This document shows positions 8,097 through 16,484 of a DNA stretch of 64,000 bases, one piece after another. Both the position numbers and the translations under genes were made by a program. The notes under the pieces were generated by a model that had not been told where the DNA came from, did not search any database, and was given only the letters and a program-made list of their open reading frames with translations. Position 1 is the stretch's first letter, and each line of letters starts with the position of its first letter. Source of the stretch: Robertmurraya kyonggiensis (GTDB taxonomy: Bacteria > Bacillota > Bacilli > Bacillales > Cytobacillaceae); contig NZ_SWBM01000001.1 in assembly GCF_005116465.1 (NCBI RefSeq), forward strand, positions 1,240,001-1,304,000, in the 5' to 3' direction.

Positions 8097-9542
8097 ATGA
8101 TGAAATATTTACAGAATCTTGGTAAGTCCTTGATGCTACCAGTTGCTGTCTTACCGGCTGCTGCCATCCTTATGGGGATTGGGTATGCCATCGACAGTGA
8201 AGGTTGGGGCTCTGGAAACCCATTTGCAGCATTCTTTATTGGTGCTGGGTCATCGATTTTAGATTTCATTCCTATTCTCTTTGCTGTTGGGGTAGGGATT
8301 GGAATGACGAAGGAAAAGGATGGACCATCTGCATTAAGTGCTTTAGTTGGTTATCTCGTTATCACAAAATTACTTTCACCTGAGTCAGTTGCGAATCTGC
8401 AACAAATCCCACTTGAAGAAGTAAACCTTGCATTTAATGGTATTAAAAACGTCTTTATTGGAATTCTTTCAGGTGGTATTTCAGCGGCCTTATATAATCG
8501 TTATAGTCAAGTGAAGCTACCAGATGCATTAGCATTCTTTAGCGGAAAACGTTTAGTACCGATTTTAACAGCAGCAGTAATGCTAGTTGTATCGCTAGTA
8601 ATGTTATTTGTGTGGCCATTCATTTACACAGCTCTTGTTTCATTTGGTGAATTCATTAGTGGATTAGGCGCATTAGGTGCTGGATTATACGGATTCTTTA
8701 ACCGTATCCTGATCCCAACAGGCTTACACCACGCCTTAAACAATGTATTCTGGTTCGATGTAGCTGGAATCAATGATATTAAAAACTTCTGGTCAGGTGA
8801 GGGAGAGCTAGGTATTACAGGAAGATACCAGGCTGGATTCTTCCCAGTTATGATGTTTGGGTTACCTGCCGCAGCCCTTGCAATGTATCATACAGCAAAA
8901 ACAAAGCGTAAAAAGCAAGCAGCTTCTCTACTTTTAGCAGGTGGTCTTGCTGCATTTTTAACAGGGGTAACAGAACCGATCGAATTCGCATTTATGTTCT
9001 TAGCTCCAGTTTTATTCTTTGTTCATGCCATTTTAACAGGTATTTCATTAGCCATTGCGGCTATGTTCGAATGGACAGCTGGTTTCGGATTTAGTGCAGG
9101 TTTGATTGACTTTGTCCTAAGTTCACAGCTTCCATTAGCAAATAAACCGTACATGCTTATCGTTCAGGGTTTAGTCTTTGCAGTGATTTACTACTTCATT
9201 TTCCGCTTCCTTATCGTGAAGTTGAACTTAAAAACACCAGGTCGCGAAGATGATGATGTTGCTGATGAGCAAATCGTTCAAAGTGGATCTAAAGATCGTT
9301 TTGGAGTAATGGCAGAAACCATCTATTCAGCACTAGGTGGCGATGACAACGTCGTTTCAGTTGACCATTGTGCAACTCGTCTACGTGTTGAAGTAAAAGA
9401 TATGGATGTTGTCGATCAGAATAAGATTAAGACAACAGGAGTTCCTGGTATAAACGTGGTAGGAGCACATAATATCCAAGTTATTGTTGGACCGCAGGTT
9501 CAAGCAGTAGCAGATGAAGTGAAAAAGATTCGTAAAAACTAA
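8097..9542 (+). CDS. nagP: PTS system N-acetylglucosamine-specific EIICB
   Basis: Membrane permease that imports and phosphorylates N-acetylglucosamine, giving GlcNAc-6-phosphate. In 481 residues an EIIC domain (~1-380) is followed by an EIIB domain (~400-481) with the phosphorylated cysteine in VDHCATRLRVEV. EIIC signatures include LIPTGLHHALNNVFW and FLTGVTEPIEFAFMFLAP, which match the NagE/NagP branch rather than the glucose PtsG branch. No EIIA domain is present, so a separate EIIA is needed. Two adjacent ATG codons follow GAAGGAGG; the first is used here. The gene has its own promoter, operator-like palindrome and terminator. nagA/nagB are not in the window. Confidence 0.9.
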   Translation: MMKYLQNLGKSLMLPVAVLPAAAILMGIGYAIDSEGWGSGNPFAAFFIGAGSSILDFIPILFAVGVGIGMTKEKDGPSALSALVGYLVITKLLSPESVANLQQIPLEEVNLAFNGIKNVFIGILSGGISAALYNRYSQVKLPDALAFFSGKRLVPILTAAVMLVVSLVMLFVWPFIYTALVSFGEFISGLGALGAGLYGFFNRILIPTGLHHALNNVFWFDVAGINDIKNFWSGEGELGITGRYQAGFFPVMMFGLPAAALAMYHTAKTKRKKQAASLLLAGGLAAFLTGVTEPIEFAFMFLAPVLFFVHAILTGISLAIAAMFEWTAGFGFSAGLIDFVLSSQLPLANKPYMLIVQGLVFAVIYYFIFRFLIVKLNLKTPGREDDDVADEQIVQSGSKDRFGVMAETIYSALGGDDNVVSVDHCATRLRVEVKDMDVVDQNKIKTTGVPGINVVGAHNIQVIVGPQVQAVADEVKKIRKN

Positions 9543-9548
9543 CAATAG

Positions 9549-9584
9549 AAAGGCTAGTATTCGATTCGATACTAGCCTTTTTTC
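9549..9584 (+). terminator. Terminator of nagP
   Basis: AAGGCTAGTAT / ATACTAGCCTT form an 11-bp perfect stem with an 8-base loop, followed by a T tract. Confidence 0.9.
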
Positions 9585-9665
9585 TTGAAACTTTAGTTGG
9601 AAAATTCCGTAATAGATATCAAATTTAGCGAAGGGAAGCGTACACGCGTTTAATAGGAGGTCATG

Positions 9666-10184
9666 ATGACAGCTACTCTAGATGACTTTTTAAAACAAAA
9701 GACATTAAAGCCACTCATTATTATGATGTGTGGGGTCGCAGGTTCAGGAAAGACTACATTTGCACAAGAGTTAGAACAAAAAGGGTTTGCACGCCTCTCG
9801 ATTGATGAAGAGATTTGGAAAGTCAATGGACGCTTTGGTATCGACTATCCTGTTGAAAACTATGAAAATTATAAAGTTGAAGCTGAAATAAGGCTACGTG
9901 TTGAATTGATTCGTCTGATTGAGGACAAACATAATGTTGTTATCGATTTTAGCTTTTGGCAAAGAGCCAAACGAAATGATTATAAGCAGTTAATCGAAAA
10001 TACTGGCGGGGAATGGAGGCTTATCTATTTGAAAGTGAGTCCAGAAGTTCTACGGGCACGCTTGAAAGAACGCAGTAAAAGATTTGATGCAAATGCAGCA
10101 TTCACGATCACTGAAGATATCTTAACATCTTTCCTGAATGGATTTGAGGTACCTTCTCAAGAAGGTGAAATCGTAATTGAGTAA
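9666..10184 (+). CDS. P-loop kinase-like ATPase (AAA_33/zeta-like)
   Basis: About 172 residues with a Walker A GVAGSGKTTFAQ near residue 24 and a DFSFWQRAKR segment near residue 100, typical of small ATP-dependent kinases related to zeta toxins and shikimate/gluconate kinases. A helical segment RLKERSKRFDANAA resembles the lid. ATG at 9666 is preferred over 9663 because of spacing from AGGAGG. It is flanked by terminators, so monocistronic. No antitoxin-like gene is adjacent, which argues against a toxin role. The substrate is unknown. Confidence 0.72.
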   Translation: MTATLDDFLKQKTLKPLIIMMCGVAGSGKTTFAQELEQKGFARLSIDEEIWKVNGRFGIDYPVENYENYKVEAEIRLRVELIRLIEDKHNVVIDFSFWQRAKRNDYKQLIENTGGEWRLIYLKVSPEVLRARLKERSKRFDANAAFTITEDILTSFLNGFEVPSQEGEIVIE

Positions 10185-10215
10185 AAAGGAGCTTGAAATT
10201 TCCCAAGCTCCTTTA
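10184..10215. terminator. Bidirectional terminator between the kinase gene and thiE
   Basis: AAAGGAGCTTG (10185-10195) and CAAGCTCCTTT (10204-10214): perfect 11-bp stem with A and T tracts on both sides, between two convergent genes. Confidence 0.9.
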
Positions 10216-10218
10216 AAA

Positions 10219-10833
10219 TCACAAAATATCTTTTCTCAAAGCTTCTGCCGCTTCCAAGGGATTCTCCGCTCTCATAATCTCCGACACAACCGCAACACCA
10301 GCAATTCCAATATCCCGTATCTGCGAAATATTCTCGAGCTGGATGCCGCCAATTGCCACAACTGGTATGGAAACTGCATCTATTATTCTTTCAAGCTCAC
10401 CTTCAGGTAAAAGCTTCGCATTGTCCTTAGACTTAGTAGGGAAGACAGCACCAACACCAATATAGTCAGCTCCGTCCCTTTCAGCTGCAAGAGCTTCCTC
10501 AACTGTTCCAGCAGAAACGCCGACAAGCATAGAAGAAGGGACAATCTTCTTAATTTCTGCCAAAGGAAGATCCTCTTGGCCTACATGGATGCCATCTGCA
10601 TTTGCTGCAAGGGCGATATCAACACGGTCATTGATGTAGAGGGGAACCTCATAGCGTGAAGTTAATTCTTTCAGCTTCACGGCTTTTTCGAAAAATAGCT
10701 TCCCAGAATTCTTTTTTTCGCGAAGCTGGACACAAGTCACGCCACCTCTAATGGCCTCTTCTACAATTGTTAAAAGTTGTTCGAGCGGGACTGATTCTTC
10801 TGTCACCAAATAGAGTTTCAGTGTTTCTTTCAT
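10219..10833 (-). CDS. thiE: Thiamine-phosphate synthase
   Basis: Couples HMP pyrophosphate to hydroxyethylthiazole phosphate to give thiamine phosphate. About 204 residues with a TIM-barrel pattern: VTCVQLREK, LYINDRVDIALAANADGIHVGQED and a phosphate-binding end VVAIGGIQ. Start is MKETLKLYLVTEE at 10833; a longer reading into thiM is rejected because the chosen ATG overlaps the thiM stop by four bases, a usual coupling. It is the last gene of the eight-gene salvage operon, followed by a terminator. Confidence 0.96.
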   Translation of the reverse strand: MKETLKLYLVTEESVPLEQLLTIVEEAIRGGVTCVQLREKKNSGKLFFEKAVKLKELTSRYEVPLYINDRVDIALAANADGIHVGQEDLPLAEIKKIVPSSMLVGVSAGTVEEALAAERDGADYIGVGAVFPTKSKDNAKLLPEGELERIIDAVSIPVVAIGGIQLENISQIRDIGIAGVAVVSEIMRAENPLEAAEALRKDIL

Positions 10834-11624
10834 ACGAGTCGTACACCTTCTTCCCAAACGTCGCCGTTCATGAGTGAGATTTCATCCATTAACTTCATTC
10901 TGTAAGTACCGATACCGTCATGTTCCTTCAAATGCTTTTTCGCTCGTTCACCAGCAAGGCTCATCGTTGACATGCCTGCAACACTAGCTGCAAACCAATC
11001 ATCAGTTGAACCAGCAAAAGCAGCTATTAAAGAAGCCGTCGTACAACCAGTACCCGTAATTCTCGTTAACCAAATATCGCCGTTTTCAATCCCCACAACA
11101 TCCGTACCATTGGAAACATAATCGACTTCACCACTAATAACAGTAATAGCATCCAACTTCTTAGCAGCTTCAACAGCAAGCTCTTTTTTCGAAATAGACA
11201 CATCTCCAGCATCAACCCCGCGCGTCTGCACCTCACCACCAATCAAAGCGAATACTTCCGAAGCATTTCCTCTGACGATTGAAATTTTCACTTTTTCCAA
11301 ATAATCATTCGCTCGATTCGTACGGAAAGGAGTAGCACCAACACCAACTGGATCGAACACAACAGGAATCCCTTTTCGATTCGCTGCTTGACCAGCGACA
11401 ATCATTGCTTCATACATCGTATCATCAATCGTTCCGAAATTAATCACAAGCGCTTGTGCAAGCTGCACCATATCAGCAACTTCTTCAATACTTGTCGCCA
11501 TGACAGGGGACCCACCAATGGCAAGAGTCACATTGGCACAGTCATTAATGGTTACATTATTTGTTAAATGGTGAACAAGAGGCTGAACATCCTTTACGCG
11601 TGCAAATATATCTTTACAGTTCAT
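10830..11624 (-). CDS. thiM: Hydroxyethylthiazole kinase
   Basis: Phosphorylates salvaged thiazole alcohol for thiamine synthesis. A 264-residue ribokinase-like protein with HHLTNNVTINDCANVTLAIG near the N terminus and the catalytic/anion-hole region TRITGTGCTTASLIAAF near residue 195, both diagnostic of ThiM. It overlaps thiD upstream by 11 bases and thiE downstream by 4, so it is translationally coupled. With ThiW it forms the thiazole salvage arm. Confidence 0.97.
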   Translation of the reverse strand: MNCKDIFARVKDVQPLVHHLTNNVTINDCANVTLAIGGSPVMATSIEEVADMVQLAQALVINFGTIDDTMYEAMIVAGQAANRKGIPVVFDPVGVGATPFRTNRANDYLEKVKISIVRGNASEVFALIGGEVQTRGVDAGDVSISKKELAVEAAKKLDAITVISGEVDYVSNGTDVVGIENGDIWLTRITGTGCTTASLIAAFAGSTDDWFAASVAGMSTMSLAGERAKKHLKEHDGIGTYRMKLMDEISLMNGDVWEEGVRLV

Positions 11625-12423
11625 TTTTCACACCAGCCTTTCTATATAACTCGTAAAAATGATTCGTCGGGCCATGACCATGACCTAGTGCTAGACTATG
11701 CTCAATCGCAATCGTAATATAATGTTTTGCTAGTTTGACAGAGTCATATAGTGTGTGACCCTTCGCAAGATTAGCTGCAATCGCAGAAGAAAGGGTACAA
11801 CCAGTCCCATGCGTATTTTTGGTCTGAATGCGTTCTCCCGAAAACCAATGGAATGATTCTCCGTCATACAACAAATCATTTGGCGCACCTTCCAGATGTC
11901 CACCTTTTAATAAAACAGTCTTTGCTCCAAGTTCTCGCAATTGCCTACAGGCTGAAAGCATATCTTCTGAAGAGACAATCTCACCGCCAATTAAAACTTC
12001 AGCTTCTGGTATATTCGGCGTAATAATCGTCGCAAGGGGAATCATTTTCTCCTTCAACGACTGAATAGCTTCCTGTCTTAATAGATGATGTCCGCCTTTG
12101 GAAACCATCACTGGATCAAGGACAATATGCTTAGGCTCGTATTTCTTCAAAGCATCGGCCACCGTTTCTACAGTAGCAGGGGATGAGAGCATCCCGATTT
12201 TCACCGCATCAACTGGGATATCGTCAAAAACCACTTCAATTTGGTCAAGAATTATCTCATTATCAATGTCTTGAACTGAGCGAACTTCCTGTGTGTTTTG
12301 TGCGGTCACTGCAGTAATGACAGACATGCCGTACACACCATTTGCTGCAAAAGATTTTAAATCTGCTTGAATTCCAGCGCCACCACCAGAATCAGAGCCC
12401 GCGATTGTGAGTGCTGTTTTCAT
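11614..12423 (-). CDS. thiD: Hydroxymethylpyrimidine (phosphate) kinase
   Basis: Phosphorylates HMP and HMP-phosphate. About 269 residues, ribokinase-like, with TIAGSDSGGGAGIQADLKSF at the N terminus, VLDPVMVSKGG in the middle and KNTHGTGCTLSSAIAANLA as the nucleotide/anion-hole motif. MKTALTIAG at 12423 is taken as the start. The gene overlaps the end of thiW by 32 bases and thiM by 11. Supplies the pyrimidine half to ThiE. Confidence 0.97.
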   Translation of the reverse strand: MKTALTIAGSDSGGGAGIQADLKSFAANGVYGMSVITAVTAQNTQEVRSVQDIDNEIILDQIEVVFDDIPVDAVKIGMLSSPATVETVADALKKYEPKHIVLDPVMVSKGGHHLLRQEAIQSLKEKMIPLATIITPNIPEAEVLIGGEIVSSEDMLSACRQLRELGAKTVLLKGGHLEGAPNDLLYDGESFHWFSGERIQTKNTHGTGCTLSSAIAANLAKGHTLYDSVKLAKHYITIAIEHSLALGHGHGPTNHFYELYRKAGVKNEL

Positions 12424-12913
12424 GAAGTATCCCTCCAAGTGCGTTATTCTTAGCTAGAATTTTTAATAGACCATAACCCATTATGGCACCTGTTACAGAG
12501 CTAATAGCAAAGGCAGGGACAAGTCCAAACAGGCTCGCTTCCTGACCAAGCAACAATACACCAATTGGGTAAGTTGCCATTGCTCCAAGGATGCCTGTTC
12601 CAATGACTTCACCAACAGCAGCGAAGGCAAGTTTCTTCGTTTTTTGGTATAAAATTGCTGCCAGTAATGCACCAATCATGCTGCCAGGAAAGGCGAATAG
12701 GCTACCAGTTCCAAGAATATTTCGTAGTAACGATGAAAGAAAGGCTTGAACTACCGCGTACCATGGTCCAAGTAGCACAGCAGATAGAACATTCGCAAAA
12801 TGCTGTACGGGAAAGATTTTTGCAAAACCAACTGGGATGTAAATCAAACTGCTAGATAATGTCGTAATCGCAGCAATAAGGGCTGTTAGCGTCATCTTAT
12901 TGAGTTTCTTCAC
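12392..12913 (-). CDS. thiW: ECF transporter S component for thiazole
   Basis: Hydrophobic 173-residue membrane protein with the ThiW signature FPVQHFANVLSAVLLGPWYA and LRNILGTGSLFAFPGSMIGA. Family members are predicted to bring hydroxyethylthiazole into the cell with the general ECF module. It sits between thiY and thiD with a 32-base overlap into thiD. Its presence beside thiM supports thiazole uptake as its role; ECF energising subunits must be elsewhere. Confidence 0.92.
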   Translation of the reverse strand: MKKLNKMTLTALIAAITTLSSSLIYIPVGFAKIFPVQHFANVLSAVLLGPWYAVVQAFLSSLLRNILGTGSLFAFPGSMIGALLAAILYQKTKKLAFAAVGEVIGTGILGAMATYPIGVLLLGQEASLFGLVPAFAISSVTGAIMGYGLLKILAKNNALGGILHENSTHNRGL

Positions 12914-12928
12914 TTAAAATCATCCTCT

Positions 12929-13906
12929 CTATTTTGTGACGATGTTTTTATAAGCCTCTTTGACATCAACTTCTTCTTGTAAAACCTTACTGTCATATAA
13001 CCAATCGGCTACATCCTGCCACACCTTTTCCTCTTGATAACCGAATGGAACAGCATCATCAACCATTAAAGGAAGTAGTGTAGTTAAGCTTTCCGTTTCT
13101 ACGTCGCGTTCAAGTGGGAAGCTTTCATTTTCATGAGAAAAAAGAACATCTAAAGCGGATTCCGGATCTGCTTTTACATCAGCTTGAGCTTTAGAAAGTG
13201 CACTCCAGAACTTTTTAATCGATTCTTCTTTCTTCTCTAATGTCTTTTCACCAGTAACAATAATTAGCTCATAGTTTTCTGGTACACCATATTCAGAAAG
13301 GGGAAACATATCGACGTCATAGCCTTCTTTTTTCAATAGAACCAACTCATGATTCACGTAAGCACCAACAAGTGCATCAACTTTATCTGTTGCAAGGGAA
13401 GGCATTAAGTCCCAACCTACATCTGTTAATTTCACTTGTTCTGGGTCTCCACCATCATGCTTTACCATTGTGTTTAAAATTGCTTCACTTACAGATGAAG
13501 ACGGGTAACCTACATTTTTCCCAACTAAGTCCTTTGGAGATTCAATCCCATTGCCTTTTTTATACATGATGCCGTCTAAAGAATGACGCACAAATGCACC
13601 AATTGAAACGACAGGAATATCTTCGCCTCTAGATAAAAGCAGCTGTGTTTGATAGCTAATGGCCAAATCCACTTTCCCTGTAGCCGCAAGCTTTAACGGG
13701 TCATTTGTGTCAGCCGGCATTTCGATTTTGACATCCAAGCCTTCTTCATCGAAATAGCCTTTTTCCTGAGCTGTATATAGGGCTGAGTGTACCGCGTTTG
13801 GATACCAATCAAGCATTATCGTAAGTTCTTCTTTTTCATTTGTCTGTTCCTTAGAACAACCTGCTACCACTAGTATTAACATGCATAACCATAATAATTT
13901 TTTCAT
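12929..13906 (-). CDS. thiY: HMP-precursor ABC transporter binding lipoprotein
   Basis: Extracellular receptor of the ThiXYZ importer, which takes up formylaminopyrimidine or related HMP precursors. About 325 residues with a lipobox VVAGC near residue 16, then an NMT1/THI5-like domain starting ELTIMLDWYPNAVHSALYTA, the expected substrate-pocket region. The start at 13906 (MKKLLWLCML) gives a normal lipoprotein signal; four extra codons upstream are possible. It lies downstream of the permease gene by 15 bases and upstream of thiW by 15. Confidence 0.93.
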   Translation of the reverse strand: MKKLLWLCMLILVVAGCSKEQTNEKEELTIMLDWYPNAVHSALYTAQEKGYFDEEGLDVKIEMPADTNDPLKLAATGKVDLAISYQTQLLLSRGEDIPVVSIGAFVRHSLDGIMYKKGNGIESPKDLVGKNVGYPSSSVSEAILNTMVKHDGGDPEQVKLTDVGWDLMPSLATDKVDALVGAYVNHELVLLKKEGYDVDMFPLSEYGVPENYELIIVTGEKTLEKKEESIKKFWSALSKAQADVKADPESALDVLFSHENESFPLERDVETESLTTLLPLMVDDAVPFGYQEEKVWQDVADWLYDSKVLQEEVDVKEAYKNIVTK

Positions 13907-13921
13907 CAATAATTGCACTCC

Positions 13922-14680
13922 TTATTCTGTCTCTTTCCAACGTAATGTTCTTTTTTCAAGCATCGCCGTGAGGGCAAAAAGGATAATCCCCACGATTGTT
14001 AAAATGACAATGGCAGCAAAGACGCCATCTGCATTTAAATCACCGGACATCCGCCGGCTGTAATAGCCTAATCCTTCACTTGCTCCCAACCATTCTCCAA
14101 TCGTTGCTCCAACAAGAGAATAGACAATAGCAATCTTCAGTCCAGAGAAAAAGGAGGGAAAGGCCATTTGAATATTTAGCTTTGTAAAAATTTGACGCTT
14201 ACTCGCACCCATCGAGCGAAGTAGTTCGATGTAGTCTTTATCCGTCGATTTGAATCCGTCGTACGCTCCGACAACAATCGGGAAGAATGACATCAGTATC
14301 GTTACGGCTACCTTGCTCCAAATCGTGTACCCAAACCACAGTACGAAAATGGGTGAGAGGGCAATGATCGGAATCATTTGCGAAATCAATACAGCTGGAT
14401 AAAGCATTTTTTCAATTGTTTTCGAAAAGAACATGCTCACTGCTAGACCAACACCACCGACAACTGCAAGGATAAACCCAATCGCAAATTCAAGCATCGT
14501 CGCTCCTAGATGTTCAAAGATAAGTGGTCGCCAATTTTCAATTATATGGATGACGACATCAGTTGGAGCAGGAACAATAAAGGCAGGAATGATATCGCTC
14601 TGTACCAAGTACTCCAATGCAATAAGAGCAACTACCATAAAGACAATAAATAAACCGTAAGTTTTAAAAAAATTTCTCAT
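13922..14680 (-). CDS. thiX: HMP-precursor ABC transporter permease
   Basis: Membrane subunit of the ThiXYZ importer. 252 residues with about six membrane segments and a binding-protein-dependent permease loop around LLRSMGASKRQIFTKLNIQM that contacts the ATPase. It abuts thiZ with a one-base overlap and thiY by 15 bases. Sequence resembles SsuC/TauC permeases; thiamine assignment rests on the operon and on the TPP riboswitches. Confidence 0.92.
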   Translation of the reverse strand: MRNFFKTYGLFIVFMVVALIALEYLVQSDIIPAFIVPAPTDVVIHIIENWRPLIFEHLGATMLEFAIGFILAVVGGVGLAVSMFFSKTIEKMLYPAVLISQMIPIIALSPIFVLWFGYTIWSKVAVTILMSFFPIVVGAYDGFKSTDKDYIELLRSMGASKRQIFTKLNIQMAFPSFFSGLKIAIVYSLVGATIGEWLGASEGLGYYSRRMSGDLNADGVFAAIVILTIVGIILFALTAMLEKRTLRWKETE

Positions 14681-15399
14681 TAGATCTTTTTCTCCAATTC
14701 TCTTCTTAACCCGACTAACTCACTCGAATGCAACATATCTGCATGACGGGGTCGGTGAAGAGGGACTTCGATTTCTTCTACTGAATATTGTTTAAGTAAG
14801 ATGATTCGATCGGACAAGTAGCTAGCTTCTTCTAAATCATGGGTGATGAAGACGATCGTTTTATCGAGTTCCTGCCAAATCGACAATAACCATGCTTGCA
14901 TTTCCTTTTTCGTGATCGAATCCAGCGCACCAAACGGTTCATCTAAAAGGAGGACTTCTTTTCCCGTTAACATCGCTCGTAAGAATGCGACCCTTTGTCT
15001 CATCCCACCGGAAATTTGGTTCGGGAGGGCTTGCTCATAATCTATTAGACCAACGCGCTTCAACCAATTTCGTGCATCTTCTTTTGTGAGTTGTAAGTCT
15101 TTCTGAATTTCTGCACCAATCATGATGTTATCCATGACGGTTCGCCACGGAAGAAGTAAGTCTTTTTGCGGCATATAACCAACATCGCCAAGAGAAATTG
15201 GCTGCCCGTTAATCGTAATTTCACCGAGTGCCTGTTTGAGCAGTCCAGTGATAAGCTTTAAGATTGTGCTTTTTCCCGTACCACTTTTCCCAATGAGTGA
15301 GACAAATTCGCCTTTCTCAATCTTCAGATTGAGGTCTGAAATAATCGGCTTCTTTTCTTTCGGGAAGGTATAGGTAACATTTTTCAGTAAAAGTGTCAT
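14680..15399 (-). CDS. thiZ: HMP-precursor ABC transporter ATPase
   Basis: Energises ThiXYZ. 239 residues with Walker A GKSGTGKST, signature ISGGMRQRVA, Walker B VLLLDEPFGALD and the switch histidine in VFITHDLEEA. It lies 12 bases after tenA and overlaps thiX by one base. Related to SsuB/TauB ATPases; context fixes the substrate class. Confidence 0.93.
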   Translation of the reverse strand: MTLLLKNVTYTFPKEKKPIISDLNLKIEKGEFVSLIGKSGTGKSTILKLITGLLKQALGEITINGQPISLGDVGYMPQKDLLLPWRTVMDNIMIGAEIQKDLQLTKEDARNWLKRVGLIDYEQALPNQISGGMRQRVAFLRAMLTGKEVLLLDEPFGALDSITKKEMQAWLLSIWQELDKTIVFITHDLEEASYLSDRIILLKQYSVEEIEVPLHRPRHADMLHSSELVGLRRELEKKI

Positions 15400-15411
15400 G
15401 TGTTCACCTGC

Positions 15412-16086
15412 TTAAATTGGCCAATCCTGTTCGAGGTAGTTCATCTCCCAGAATAGGTATTCATATTTTGACGTGATTTGAAAATGTTCTTCGAGAATGG
15501 CAAGTTCACGTTCAGGTAATCCTTCAGCTAGTTTATCCATTAAATCAATCAACCATTTTGCACCCTCACCAAAGGTTTCAGAATCATACGTTTCAATCCA
15601 CTGTTTATAAGGATTGTTTTCGATTTTGTCTCCATATTGTTTTCTTAGGAGCTTGCCAATTTCCCAATAATCCCAAGCACAAGGGAGGAGACAAGAGACG
15701 ATTTCAGCAAGATTGCCTTTTTGCGCCACATTTAACATGTAACGGGTGTATGCAAGATTGACTGGTGTTGGCTTTGTTGCTTCTAGCTCCTCACGTGTAA
15801 TCCCAAATTCCGCCGCATACTGACGATGAAGCTCCATTTCAAAATGAAGCGTTTCATGCAGAATTTGTGCGAATTTGTCCATCGTCTCTAGGTCACGGGC
15901 TTTTGTAACAGCTGCAGCAAAAAGCTTCGCGTAATCAATTAAGTACACATAATCCTGCTTCATATAGTGGATAAATTTTTCCCGTTTGAGACTTCCGTTC
16001 CCGAGTTCCTGGACGAAAGGGTGGTAGTGGTTCTTTTCCCAAATCGGCTGTACATTTTTAAATAGTCGTTCTGTGAATTTCCCCAT
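15412..16086 (-). CDS. tenA: Aminopyrimidine aminohydrolase (thiaminase II)
   Basis: Hydrolyses aminopyrimidines from degraded thiamine to HMP. 224 residues, all-helical TenA fold, with the catalytic cysteine in CLLPCAWDYWEIG near residue 135 and acidic residues in HETLHFEMELH. First gene after the double TPP riboswitch, with an AAAAAGGAGGAAT ribosome site. Together with ThiXYZ it completes the base-degraded thiamine salvage route known from B. halodurans. Confidence 0.96.
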   Translation of the reverse strand: MGKFTERLFKNVQPIWEKNHYHPFVQELGNGSLKREKFIHYMKQDYVYLIDYAKLFAAAVTKARDLETMDKFAQILHETLHFEMELHRQYAAEFGITREELEATKPTPVNLAYTRYMLNVAQKGNLAEIVSCLLPCAWDYWEIGKLLRKQYGDKIENNPYKQWIETYDSETFGEGAKWLIDLMDKLAEGLPERELAILEEHFQITSKYEYLFWEMNYLEQDWPI

Positions 16087-16111
16087 ATGTATTCCTCCTT
16101 TTTAATGCAAA

Positions 16112-16142
16112 AATAAAACCGCTTCCCTGTAACGGAAAGCGG
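16112..16142 (-). terminator. Terminator of the gene-proximal TPP riboswitch
   Basis: On the minus strand ACCGCTTTCC pairs with GGGAAGCGGT (10 positions, one G-T pair) followed by TTTTATTTTT, between the second aptamer and tenA. Confidence 0.85.
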
Positions 16143-16167
16143 TAAGCACATGAGTGGACCATGCATC

Positions 16168-16246
16168 AATACCTACTTCCCTACGCTAGTACAAACTAGA
16201 TCAGGTTCAAAGGGTACGTCTCAGCCAAAAGGGCGCCCCTAGTAGA
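16168..16246 (-). promoter_or_regulatory. TPP riboswitch aptamer 2 (gene-proximal)
   Basis: THI-box on the minus strand: ACTAGGGG start, GGCTGAGA core, CCTGATCTAGTT and GCGTAGGGAAGT end. These are the conserved TPP-binding elements. It controls the terminator at 16112-16142 and hence tenA and the salvage operon. Confidence 0.95.
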
Positions 16247-16286
16247 TTTATATAAAAAATGTGAACGTGCCTAGCTTAGCTAAACA

Positions 16287-16313
16287 CAAAAAGCCTCCAC
16301 AAAAGTGGAGGCT
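16287..16313 (-). terminator. Terminator of the promoter-proximal TPP riboswitch
   Basis: AGCCTCCAC / GTGGAGGCT, a 9-bp perfect stem with a TTTT loop, followed by TTTTTGTGTTT on the minus strand, lying between the two aptamers. Confidence 0.9.
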
Positions 16314-16337
16314 GATATAACAATTCTTAAACAACCA

Positions 16338-16432
16338 TGCCACTTCCCTACGCCAGTACTAACTGGATCAGGTCTTGAGGGTCTAGAACTCTCGTTCAAT
16401 CTCAGTCTTCTAAAAAGACTCCCCTAGTGCGT
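16338..16432 (-). promoter_or_regulatory. TPP riboswitch aptamer 1 (promoter-proximal)
   Basis: A second, complete THI-box: CACTAGGGGAGTC, ACTGAGATTG, ACCTGATCCAGTTAGTAC and GGCGTAGGGAAGTG on the minus strand. It has a longer P3-type arm (about 16386-16405) than aptamer 2. It is followed by its own terminator, giving two successive TPP-sensing attenuators. Confidence 0.95.
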
Positions 16433-16455
16433 CTTCAATTATTTTTAACAAACTC

Positions 16456-16484
16456 ATCGTACCATGGATTAAAATTCCAATCAA
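16456..16484 (-). promoter_or_regulatory. Sigma-A promoter of the thiamine salvage operon
   Basis: Minus strand: -35 TTGATT (16479-16484), 17-base spacer, -10 TACGAT (16456-16461), 24 bases upstream of aptamer 1. Confidence 0.65.

Noticed and set aside
9666-10184. Zeta-type toxin of a toxin-antitoxin pair
   Set aside because: The P-loop kinase has no small antitoxin neighbour and is bounded by terminators, so a toxin role is unsupported.
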